Below, in pieces: positions 34,286 to 45,035 of a stretch of DNA of 60,956 bases (its first letter is position 1; every line of letters begins with the position of its first letter). Origin of the DNA: Amphimedon queenslandica (lineage: Eukaryota; Porifera; Demospongiae; Haplosclerida; Niphatidae); assembly GCF_000090795.2 (NCBI RefSeq), contig NW_003546347.1, forward strand, positions 138,618 through 199,573. Direction: 5' to 3'. Position numbers and translations under genes: made by a program. The notes beneath the pieces are model-generated. The model was not told where the DNA came from, did no database searches, and was given only the letters and a program-made list of their open reading frames with translations.

Positions 34286-35526
34286 ATGGCTGGATCTGTT
34301 GGACGGCTTGGACCTTTGAATCCTGAGCATGATGACTGGAATCTATACTCTGAGAGAGTCGATGTATACTTTATTGCAAATGGTATTATGGGAGCGGACA
34401 AGAAATGAGCTACCTTCTTAAGTTTGATAGGAGCCGACACATATAAAACGTTGAGATGTCTGCTAGTCCCTGAAGCGCCAACAGACAAGTCATATGAAGA
34501 GTTGAAGAAGCTGGAGCATCATTTTGCACCTAAGAGGTCACAAATATACTATCTTTTTGAATCTTACAGATGTATTCGTAAGCCTCACATGTCAGTTGCT
34601 GAGTACATGTCTCGATTAAGGTTACTTGCTAAAGACTGTGGCTTTGGTGGCCATCTAGATGTAATGCTGAGGGATCGACTGATATGTGGTATCAATGATG
34701 CAGCTATCCAGAAGCAACTATTGTCAGAGGGTGATGATCTCACACTCTACAGCATGCCACATCCCTGGAGCAAGCAATGAAAGATTCAAAAGAGTTGCAT
34801 TCAAATGGTTCAGACCCTGTGCACTCTACTAGAGCAGGAGCAGGATGTAGCCATCAGAAGCCTCATAATCATAATATACAACATCACACAGCTGGTGGTG
34901 GTGGTAAACGTAACTGTTACAGATGTGGACAGTCAGGACATGCTCGTGATAAGTGTCGATGCAAGACCGCTACCTGTTTTAACTGTAATAAAACTGGACA
35001 TATCAGTTCCGTTTGCTGTAGCAACCCAAGACGTTCTACCCCTTCATGCCCAAGTGATTACAAGACGACCGATAGTCCTGTACACGATATTCACACTAGT
35101 GACACTACTGATACTTGCGACGAGAACTCCTTCACAGTCAGAACGGGTCGGTCGGATCCCATTATCGTTGATGTTTTCATGGATGATGTTTCAGTCAAGA
35201 TGGAGCTAGACACTGGCTCATCTGTTTCCATTATGTCTTTGGAGACATTTCGTTCACACTTTCCTTTCAAAGTTTTAGAAGAGTCATCAACACGTTTAAG
35301 GACCTATTCAGGGGAGTTGTTAACAGTACAAGGTATTGTACATGTAAATGTTGTTTACAAGAAGCAGGCTGTTGTTTTACCATTACATATTGTGTCTGAG
35401 AAAGGACCTACTTTGTTTGGTCGTGAGTGTTTATATGAGATAAAGCTTGATTGGCATAAAGAACTTAGTATTAAAGGTAGAGAATATATAGATTTGTTAT
35501 TGCATAAATTTGAGAGTCTTTGCTAA
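34286..35526 (+). pseudogene. gag and aspartic protease of Ty3/gypsy element
   Basis: Gag starts at ATG 34286 and has a TGA at 34406-34408; it resumes to 34780, where a 1-base shift leads into the next frame. That frame holds two CCHC zinc knuckles (CYRCGQSGHARDKC and CFNCNKTGHISSVC), an S/T-rich linker, then a protease with LDTGSSVSIM (catalytic DTG) and LFGRECL. The frame ends at 35524. Gag-length and motif order are usual for Ty3/gypsy. Confidence 0.9.
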
Positions 35527-35623
35527 TGAGTTGGGTCAACTTAAAAATTTCAAAGCCCATCTATACATTGATTCTCAGGTTACTCCCAAGTTTTACAAGC
35601 CTCGTCCTATTTCGTACGTATAT

Positions 35624-35860
35624 GTGACCATAATTGACAAAAGGTACCTTATGGCGGATTTTTAAATTTATCATTATATTGAAAAATATCAACGTGTGAG
35701 TGCTTTATTAGACAACTATTGTTTCTAAAAGTTACATAGTAACTTTTTGCATCCTCTGGAGTAATTTCATGATAAATGGATCTCAGGACGTTAGATTTTT
35801 AAGGCTTTAAAAACCAATTTTCCTATCCGCCATAAGGTACCTTTTGTCAATTATGGTCAC
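35624..35860 (+). mobile_element. MITE, GTGACC family, 237 bp, inside RT
   Basis: Same length and ends as 4429-4665, interior in the opposite orientation. ATAT flanks both sides (35620-35623 and 35861-35864). It interrupts the start of the reverse transcriptase just after the FYKPRP block, so it inserted after the retrotransposon. Confidence 0.95.
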
Positions 35861-35865
35861 ATATA

Positions 35866-37373
35866 AGAAGAAAGTTGAAGATGAATTGCAAAGATTATCA
35901 GACCCAGGATTTATTTCCCGAATTCAATTTTCTGTGTGGGCAGCACCTATTGCGCCTGTATTGAAAAGTGATTGAGTGAATGTGAGAATTTGTGGTGACT
36001 ATAGTGTAACTGTTAACAAAGCGTCAAAATTAGAGTCATATCCTATTCCAAAATTGGATGATCTGTTAGCAGCATTATCTGGGGGCACTATCTATACTAA
36101 ACTGGACATGTCCCAAGCTTATCAGCAGCTCGAGCTTGACAATGATAGTAAACGTTTCACTGTCATCAATACTCATAAAGGCCTTTTCACATATAATCGT
36201 TTGCCTTTTGGCATATTCTCAGTGCCAGCAATTTTTCAACGAGTAATAGAGGGTCTATTGCAAGATAGCCCGAATGTAGCTGTTTATATAGATGATATTT
36301 TGTTAGCTGGCAAGTCTCACGCTGAGCATCTTCAAACTCTAGAGAGAGTATTTTCTCGCCTTCATGAAGCTGGTCTGCATTAAAAGAAAGAGAAGTGTAC
36401 TTCCTGTACTTCTTCTGTCCAGTATCTTAGTTTTCATATTGATAAAGATGGTCTTTATCCCACAGTTGAGAAGATTAGAGCTATTAAAGAAGCCCCTACG
36501 CCTACTAATATCATGCGCATATGTGCGCCTACTAATATCATGCAACTTAAAGCATATGTGGGCCTACTATCGTATTAAAATCGTTTTTTGCCTCATTTGC
36601 CTTCTACAATAGCCCCACTTTATGAGTTGTTGCATCATAATGTTACTTGGAATTGGTCAGCAGATGCTGAAGTAGCCTTTATTAAATCTAAAGAGCTGTT
36701 GATTGATGATAAATGTCTAGTGCACTTTGATAGCACATTACCTCTGTTCTTTGCATGTGATGCATCGCAGTATGGAGTTGGAGCAGTTTTGGCTCACTGT
36801 TTCCCAGATGGTACTGAGAGGCAAATTTCGTTTGCATCTCGTACACTGAGTGATACTGAGAAGAAGTATAGTCAAGTGGAAAAGGAGGGTCTGGCATGTG
36901 TCTTAGGGGTTAGGAAATTTCATTGTTACTTGCATGGTATTCATTTTTCCTTAATTACTGACCACAAGCCTCTACTGTCTTTATTGGGTGGTCAAAAGCC
37001 TATTTCAAGTCAATCATCAGCTCGTATTGAAAGATGGGCATTGATTCTAGCAGCATATGAGTATGATTTACACTTCAAGTCTTCTACTAATCATGCTAAT
37101 GCAGATAAATTAAGCTGCCTTCTATTAAGTGAATCAATTAGTAATACTCTCATGCCTCCAGAATTAATTCTTTTAATAGAGAACATAGCTAATAGTCCTG
37201 TTACTGCTAAAAGTATTGCTGCAGCTACTAAATCAGACTCTACCCTGTCCCTAGTTCTACAACATCTGAAGTCAGGATCTCCTGATAGCTGTCGTGATGA
37301 TTCACTGAAGCCCTACTGGCATAGGCAGCACGAGTTATCTCTGCATGATGGTTGCATTATCTGGGCTTCTTGA
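35866..37373 (+). pseudogene. Reverse transcriptase and RNase H of Ty3/gypsy element
   Basis: RT open from 35976 to 36383: RICGDYSVTVNK, YTKLDMSQAYQQLEL, LPFGIFSVPAIFQR and the YIDDILL catalytic motif. A stop after LHEAGLH and a short duplication of GCGCCTACTAATATCATGC near 36510-36545 break the frame. RNase H is open at 36588-37373 with FACDASQYGVGAVL, SFASRTLSDTEKKY, EKEGLACVLGVRKFH and TDHKPLLSL. Confidence 0.9.
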
Positions 37374-38046
37374 GTTGTTATTGCCGTAATATTTTGCCAA
37401 CAGTTCTGACAATGGCCAGTGACTCGTACGACAAGAGTCTGAATTATATCTCACTCAATACGGTATTCGCCATATTACCTCTTCACCATACCATCCTGCC
37501 TCTAATGGGTTGGATGAAAGAGCTGTTCATCTAGTCAAGAATGCTCTTAAGAAAGATGCTAATGGTACACTGTCTGAGAGACTAGCACGTATTCTCCTTA
37601 ATTACAGGGTTATTCCTCATGGTACCACTGGTGTTTTTCAATCAGAACTAATGTTCGGTTGTATTATTAAGTCTAAGGTGGATTTGGTGAAACCAGATCT
37701 TGCCACTCGAGTAGAGAATAACCAGTATAAGCAGAAGGATTTCCATGATCAGCACTCTTGTACTAGGAAATTTTTAGTAGGGGAGGGAATAATGTATAGA
37801 AACTTCAACGGAGATCCAAAGTGGAAACCAGGGAAAATTACAAAGTACCTCGGTTCGCTATCTTTCTTGATTCAAGGAGACGATGGAACTAATCTTAGGA
37901 AACATATTGATCATATAATTAAAAAAGAAAGAGTCCATGGTACCCTAAAAAGAAAGAGTCTATGGTACCCGAGGATGATTTTACACCATTCCCGAAAACT
38001 CGTTGAACGACAGAGGAAACTCGTACTACTCGTTCTCCATATCTAA
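37374..38046 (+). pseudogene. Integrase, 3' half only
   Basis: After a TGA that follows GCIIWAS, the sequence jumps to a block with SDNG-like residues (second catalytic Asp region), then GIRHITSSPYHPASNG and DERAVHLVKNALKK. The HHCC zinc finger and the first catalytic Asp are absent, suggesting deletion of several hundred bases near 37385. The C-terminal part (KWKPGKITKYLGSLSFLI) is open to 38046. Confidence 0.85.
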
Positions 38047-38106
38047 CTCGTTCTTGTTGTCCTCCAAACTGGTATGCCCCTTTGCTTAATTGAGTTGGCG
38101 GGGGGA

Positions 38107-38545
38107 TGTAGTGACTGTATCTGCATACACGAATTATTATTGTTATTGTTGTAATTATTATTATTAGTGTTAATATTGTTGTTACTATTATTATTATTAT
38201 TATTATCATTATTATTATTATTGTTAATAATAAGAATTGAGAGACATTATTATTATTATTACTATTGTCATTTGTGATTATGTTAGTTATGACTAGTTAT
38301 GAGGATAGTGGTGAACATGTGTTCTGTTACTATTTTTAGAATGCCAGAGAGTTCTTTGTCTATTGTTATTCTATTGTTCAGTCATTTCTCTCTCATGCTC
38401 TCTTCCTCATGTATTAATTGTCCTGGACATTCTACCTCTCTTCTACCTTCTTTTTTAACTTTTAGTATTATTATAATACTGTCAACTGTTGCGCCAATAC
38501 TGCGCGTTAGCAGCTGATAGCAAAGTGAAGGGAGTAAACATCACA
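38107..38545 (+). repeat. 3' LTR
   Basis: Preceded by the purine tract GGCGGGGGGA (polypurine tract). Same ends as the 5' LTR; the two differ by scattered substitutions, microsatellite length and small indels. Confidence 0.93.
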
Positions 38546-38550
38546 GTGTC

Positions 38551-40410
38551 CATATGTTTTGTATACATTATAGTGTAACAGTAACTAGATAACACTTTTT
38601 GTTGTCTCTGTCTCTAAGCGCAACAATCTGTTGCCTTTATTCTAGCCAGCATGTCAACTTGCCGCAAGCCTTCGCATTTTTATCAGTAATGGTATGTTAA
38701 TATCTTTTCCTGTATTTACCCCAACATCACCACCCACATGAGCCTGTTCATCTTTTAAGAATTTTTCTGTTATATTCATGAAGTTTGGCTACTGCCAAAA
38801 GAAGTCAAAGTGGGCAAACAAATAGCAATAAAACCCTAAACTAAAAAGATAGCTGGGAGCCTTGATTTGGCCTGGCATACATGTACTCTGGTTTTAGAAA
38901 TAGCTTTTCTTCTAATTGCTGTGCCAAATCTTGAGTATATTTTACCTGTTTCATATTAAAGGCTTAGTACTAAACCTAAAACTAGAATTATTTCAAAAAT
39001 AAAAACCAGAACAACACCATTCTCAAAATCTTTATCAAATTCTAAGTTATAATCCTTTCATATTTAAGGATGTCATCTGTCAAAAAATATCTTGTTAAAA
39101 GAATTACAGATTTTGACCCTAAAAAAAAAATTTTGTGTCCAGTTGGAATGAAGTCATGATTTCACCTGGGAGCTATTGGCTAATTTTTATTGTCCAGATC
39201 TCCAGCTACAGTTTGAGGCACCGAGAGTTCGAAGGAGACCTCAAGCACCAAAGCAAATTGCTACTTTTGATGGACATATTGTAGCTCAATGATAATTGAA
39301 ATTTTAAATGTATTAATTATCAGTATCATATGCAGTTGTTCTTCACCTTAAATTACTTTGAAACTGTTACCACATACTTAATTTGCTCTCCCATTTATTG
39401 CATTAATGGGGATAGTGTTCTTTTCCCACAGAACACTAGCATTGTGCTCATAGCATTTCATCCGTGGATTGTCAAAATTTGGGTGAAAAATTTTTACTGT
39501 ATAGCATACATGGGGTCATTTACATAAAAATGTAATGTATTTCAATTGCTATTACCAGAAAGTTTTTGATATTACTATTACCATTACATCACTTGACAAA
39601 ACTAAAGTATTATTGCTTATAATTGACTTTTAATTGCTGTTACTATTACTTTAACATCGTAATTAATATTACTTTCACATCAAGGTACTTCTACATAAAC
39701 AAAAGCACGTGCTCTCCACATATGACTAAGCAAATTGAACAGAAGTGGGTGTTACAAAGTTCCTCCTGACAGTGGCACTGACAAATTGACACTTAATGGT
39801 GCTGCATACTGTTAAGTGCAGCATGCGTGTAATCAACGCCAATTACATCATAATTTCTATTACAATTACTATTACTGACTATCTATTTCATATTACTATG
39901 AAAGGTACTGTGTTTTTACGACCTGGGGGCGTAGCCCCCAGGTCATCCTAAGATTGGTTTCACCCACGTGAGATGTATATATATTTGATTGTATGTCAAC
40001 AATACATTCCATTATACACGTTGTATTAGAGAAATGCACACCTTAGCAACGCCCACCCACGTTATGTTGTGGGTGTGGTAATCAAAACAAAATGGCTGCC
40101 ATTGTACTGGCTCTAAGTTGTATTACAGATCTTTGTGCAATTCAAACTATGTAGATGTACTAGAAATGGCTGGGCTCAAGTCATTTTCACTTCAGTAAAG
40201 TAAAATAATAAGTAAATAGTTTAAATGTAACAAAAATTGTTTAAATGCTCTCTCACCATGCATAATAGGATTTCTAGAATATAAGATTGCATAGTTAAGG
40301 AATATCATCTAAGAAATATTGCATAGTGGTGACCACATGATCCACTAGTCAACCCATCCACACTCACCTCAACTGGTGAACATGACTACAGTATAAATAA
40401 AATATTACAA
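38551..40410. other. ~1.9 kb, no clear gene
   Basis: Possible short terminal exon near 39210-39291 (after CTACAG; RVRRRPQAPKQIATFDGHI then stop), unsupported otherwise. Degenerate ATTACTATTAC motifs recur at 39545-39690 and 39840-39900. A perfect hairpin lies at 39920. A CAAAATGGCTGCCA motif occurs near 40088. Confidence 0.45.
39920..39944. repeat. Perfect 11-bp stem, 3-base loop palindrome
   Basis: GACCTGGGGGC / GTA / GCCCCCAGGTC in AT-rich surroundings, followed by ATCCTAAG. Could be the 3' hairpin of a Helitron, or a terminator-like structure; no supporting gene on either side. Confidence 0.8.
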
Positions 40411-40520
40411 TAATTATTAGAATTAATTTTATTGAATAAATAAGTGTTAGATACATGTATAATTACAGGCTATATAGTTCACTTGTTATTTGTAAGTATA
40501 AGTTCTATAATATCTAAAAG

Positions 40521-41058
40521 TCAGTCCAATTGATTAAGTACACTATTATTTTGTCCCTGCCACAATCCCCCTTCTCTCCCTCCCCTTCCTCTCCCTCCCC
40601 TTCTTCTTTGGTGCCACGGTGTAGTAAAGGGACTCTGACACTGCTGCGGCTGGGCCTGCCACCTTTCTCTCACTGTTCCTCTGTTATTCCCTGGCCTGCC
40701 CCGCTCTCCTCTTCCTCTCCCTGGTCTCCCACCTCTGCTGTCTAGTGACCCGTGCCCGGCAACTCTACCACGAGACCCGTCACCTCTACCAGTACCACCT
40801 CCACCCCCTCTTCCTGCTTCTGTCCTGGGTGCCGGAGGCCCAACCGGCAATTGATCACAACCCCCTTGGTCAGTAGGTATTTCCTCGAGACGCCTGCCTT
40901 CCTGTCTTGGCGGAGGTGTTGGAGGTGGTGGTGTTATGGGAGGGGGTAGGTGGTGGTCTTCTACCTCCTCCTCTACGGTGTGGTGGTAAATCATCGGCAG
41001 TCTCATCTGGCGGTGGTAGCCAATTCGGAGTCCCTGGTAGAGACTTCATTTCCTCCTA
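40521..41058 (-). CDS. GC-rich proline/RGG-repeat protein exon
   Basis: Strikingly GC-rich against its flanks. One minus frame from an acceptor at about 41058 reads MKSLPGTPNWLPPPDETADD and then enters P-rich sequence, ending near 40868. The other frame (41006-40521) has a P-rich run followed by an R/G-rich region (GRGGGGGTGRGD, RGGRPGRGRGERG, RRRGGRGRGGREGG) and stops at 40521. A natural product would combine the N-terminus of the first with the RGG tail of the second, implying a frameshift or a small intron near 40950. RGG tracts usually bind RNA. Gene identity not recognised; it could be part of an unidentified repeat. Confidence 0.5.
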
Positions 41059-41059
41059 T

Positions 41060-41559
41060 TGAAAATTTATATAAAGCTTATTTAATTGTAATTATATCAT
41101 AGAAGCATTTACATCATTGTCGTAAAGGAGAGATCATAATCCTCATTGTCTTCTCCCATTTCAACTTCAATTAATCGTCAGTACTAAGTACTACCCAAAA
41201 TGAAATCAGTTGCAGCTGTTGTAATTAATAATTTAGGAGCCAATAATAATAATTAATGTGTCATTAATTAATAGGTCTATATTATTATTATTATTATTAT
41301 TATTAGCCTATTACTATAACTAAGCAACTGATGTGAGACACTCAGTTTCAAAAATAACTTCAGGTTAGAAGATGGAAACTTTCTTACCAGAAACGGTAGC
41401 AAAGAAGAAGCGAGTTTTACCTCAATGGATGCCTGCCGTATCGCCATCAACAACACACACACACTACAACAGTATCGTCACATAAAAAGCACTAGAGGAA
41501 AGATATCATAGACTCTTTTTATGGCCCACCTGCAATAAAGTGTAGGCTACCACTCCAAA
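41060..41559. other. Spacer with (TTA)n microsatellite
   Basis: A TTA run at 41280-41307; nothing coding supported. Confidence 0.6.
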
Positions 41560-42960
41560 ATGTGAGTAATAATAAAAAAATATGCATTGATTACTTGAAA
41601 GAAAAGCAAAGGGAACATAGATCTACTGAGTCTCAAGAAGATAAAGCCAAAAGATTGAGAAAGATGCAGGAATATGCAGATGGCTAGATCTATATGTAAT
41701 GAATCAGCAGATCACAGTGAAGCACATCTAAGTGATCAAAGACATAGAAATCAGCAAAGAGGTACCAATCATCAATCACCAGATCACAGAGAAGCAGTCT
41801 AAGTGATCAAAGACAGAGAAGTCAGCAACGAATTAACAATGAATCTGAGTCTCAAAGACAGGAACGTCTTGCTGACATAAGTGAAAGATCACAGCAGCGA
41901 TGTGCCAGTGAATCAGAAGCTCAAAGAGAACGTCTCTTAGATCTTTGTAAAAGAGATCATGAAAGAAGAGCCTCAGAATCTGAAGAGCAAAGAGCTCATC
42001 ATAATCAAATAATGATAAATATTGTAGAGGTTTATTGGCCAATCAGCCACCTTCAGCTCCCTCACCAGAATATGTTCGTCAGCAACAGCTATCTAGAAAA
42101 GACGTCAAAAAATTTTTCAAAAAGAGATACGACAATCTCCAACCAGTGTATGCTGTACATGTGAACGTCTGTGCTACCCAAAAGGTGTATTATTGGTTGA
42201 TGTGAGTAAAGTGCATGATGTATTACAACAGCATTATCATGCATGCATTAATGATACACAATTATCAGGCTTATTGCCTAATGAAGAAGTAAATGATAGT
42301 GTTCATGTTTGTAGTAGATGTATATGGCTTTTTTAAAGAAAAGGAAAATTCCTCCATTTGCTATAATAAAAAATATGCATGTAAATAAAATCCCACCTGA
42401 ATTATCCCGTTTGAACACAATGAAACAGAGACTAATTTCAAGAGTGCAAACCTTTATGAAACTAAGAGTGTTGCCATTGGGACAAATAGCATTGGCTGGA
42501 CAGACCATGAATTTTCCAGCAAATGTGTCTGAAGTATATAATTCTTTTCCTAGGCCACTAAATAGTGACCGAGTTGTGTTAGTTAAGCCACCAGAGAGCA
42601 CAAATGCTACAGTCTCAGTTCCACTTGGTGATCAAACAGCCAGTACTAGTAGTGGGCCTGAGAGTGCTAGAGCTAATACCAGTACAAACAGTGCTTGTGC
42701 TAACACTGCACAATCAAGCACATCTGCTAGCACTAGAAACCTATTTGTAGTGAGGAAGCCATTGGTTGTTGATGCACTCAGATGTCTAAAAGATAATATA
42801 ATGATGTGAATATTGATGAATCTGTTATAGATAGCAATGACTGTTCTGACAGCAATAATGAACCTGAGCATAGTACTAGCATTGAGCCTCCCCAATTTGA
42901 ATGTTCAGTAGTCAGAACAGATCATACACTGCCAATTTGAGAAGCCATTCACTTCATTAG
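41560..42960 (+). pseudogene. Helitron N-terminal region: charged repeats and zinc-finger block
   Basis: Begins with arrays of the ESEEQR/SDQRQRSQQR type (e.g. STESQEDKAKRLRKMQEYAD, ASESEAQRERLLDL), then NQPPSAPSPEYVRQQ in a shifted frame. A cysteine block (CCTCERLCYPKGV, then VCSRC) follows at 42150-42330. Next is the conserved KKRKIPPFAIIKNMHVNKIP and LSRLNTMKQRLISRVQTF region, and an S/T/A-rich linker to 42809. Frame changes occur near 41690, 41800 and 42060. Confidence 0.75.
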
Positions 42961-42982
42961 AAATGGATCATATAATAATCAA

Positions 42983-44829
42983 GTGCATCAGCTTCCTCGA
43001 GTAAGTGGCCAGCCAATAAATTTATTCAAAGATAATAGCGCAGAAGAAATGACATTTCCATGTCTATTTCTATATGGAGTCAATGGTCTTCATACAGCAA
43101 GAGACCCACCAATAACATTTACTGACTATATTCAGTCACGTTTACTTAATGCTGATAATTGCTGGTCTAGTAATATTCCATACTTACTATGGTCAGCAAA
43201 TTTACTTGAAAAGATGAGATTATGTGATTCTGTATCAATCGCAATGCGCATTAGATCATCATCATTATTGGGTAGCACAGGGCGTATCACTGCTGGTGAA
43301 TTGTTAAATGGAGATTTAAGTGAAAACACGGAGCTTTCAGAGAATTCATATGCATTTATGCGAAATATACGTGATTCCTCAGCATACTGGAACAAAGCAA
43401 AGCTTGATTTGTTTGCCATGTTTAGAACGCTGGGTCTAACTACTTTTTTTATTGTATTAAGTGCCGATGATATGAATTGGTTTGATTTAATGTGTGTACT
43501 TGCAAAATGTGATGGAAAGAATCTTAGTGATGATGAAGTAAAAGAGCTGTCTACTTCAGAACATAGAAGGTTGCTAAGTAGCTACACAGTGATAGTAGCA
43601 CATCATTTCTCTCATCGCTTTCAAGCTTTTATGAATCATATATTGAATGGAGCTAGTAAGCTTATAGGTGACATCAAAGACTACTTTCGGAGAGTTGAGT
43701 TTCAACAAAGAGGCTCACCTCATATACATAGTCTATGGTGGGTAGACAGTAGAAGGTAGATGGAAAGCTCCAGGTTTCATTGATAAATATGGTAGTTGTC
43801 ACATAACAAAAGATGGTGAATATGATGATTTAGAAGATTTAGCATTGCAATTACAAAAACAATGATACACAAACGTGTAGAAAAAATGGACGTAATCGCT
43901 GCCACTTTGATTACCCAAAGAGGCCAAGTGACACAACTTGTCTCAAAAGAAATGCTGATGTTGGAAACAAAGCTCGTTTCTACATACTGAAACATCAAGT
44001 AGGTACTGAGATGATAAATCCATACAATCCAGACCTACTAAAAGCATGGAAAGCTAACATGGACATTCAAGTTGTAGGAAATGTCTATGGAGCAGCAAAA
44101 TATGTATGCCATTATATGTGTAAAGATGAGCCACAACAGATTAAACAACAGATAGCAAGAAAGTTAGACGAATTACCAGTAAATTGTATCCAGAGACAAA
44201 AACTTTTAAAAATAGCAAACACTTCAATAAGTCACAGGATTCTCGGTGCTCAAGAGGCAGTATTTTGTACTACTGGCTTACATTTAAGAGACTCTAGTCG
44301 ATCATATGTATTTATAAGTACAAACAGACCAGAGAAAAGAGGAAGACTATTGAAATTAAATAGAAAGCTAAGAGCTATGAGTACTAGAGATGATGATGTT
44401 TTCAATCCTGGTCCATTAGATAGATATCAATCTCGTCCTGATGGAGAACCATTTGACAGTATGAGTCTAGCACACTTTTCTGTATGGTACAACGTTGCTG
44501 ATACAAATTATGAGCCAAAACCTTCCCTTGCCCAACCTAGATATGAACTAAAGAATGGTCTAGGAAAGATTTATGTAAGATGAAAGCAAGCATGCTTGAG
44601 ATTACCAACAATAACAAAAGAGTCTCATGGTGATAGTTACTACTATCAGTTAATCTTTCTTTATCTCCAATGGAGAAATGAGACTCCTGATTTCATTGGA
44701 AATTATGGCTCTGCTCAAGCATCATTTATAGCAAATAAAGATAAATTACAAGTTTTAAGTACAGAAAAACACTCCTCTTTTACTGATGAAGTACAAAGAG
44801 CGACGGAGCAATTACGTGTTCTAAATTGA
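42983..44829 (+). pseudogene. Helitron Rep (HUH/Y2) domain
   Basis: 42983-43759 is open and matches the Helitron_like_N region (FPCLFLYGVNGLH, DPPITFTDYIQSRLL, FRTLGLTTFFIVLSADD). It ends with the metal-binding HUH motif SPHIHSL at 43712-43732. After a TAG and a shift it continues with YDDLEDLALQLQ. The second part (44011-44583) has KYVCHYMCK with the two catalytic tyrosines (codons 44101 and 44113) and TSISHRILGAQEAVF. The catalytic residues are present, but the frame is broken at 43757, 43863 and 44581. Confidence 0.88.
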
Positions 44830-45035
44830 TGTGGCGATGTTGTGTACGCTCCTGTTGCTCCTTGTACTTCACACGTAAATTTCGAAAATAATAATGAAGG
44901 TGATGGTCATGATCCAATATATGACTACAACTATACCTTGATAATTTAGCTGCATTACTAGCTGATGATAATAATGATCATCAAAATCTATGCGGTCAAA
45001 ATATAGAACAAAATATTGGTGACATAGATGATGCA

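Larger units (their letters stand above)
33797..38545 (+). mobile_element. Ty3/gypsy LTR retrotransposon with both LTRs
   Basis: Flanked by perfect 5-bp duplications GTGTC (33792-33796 and 38546-38550). LTRs of about 449 and 439 bp, TG...CA. Coding order gag, protease, RT, RNase H, integrase identifies Ty3/gypsy. The interior carries a 237-bp MITE in RT and has lost the first half of integrase. Confidence 0.95.

Noticed and set aside
39200..39291. Possible terminal exon (RVRRRPQAPKQ...)
   Set aside because: A single short open stretch without a joinable upstream exon; mentioned only as unsupported.
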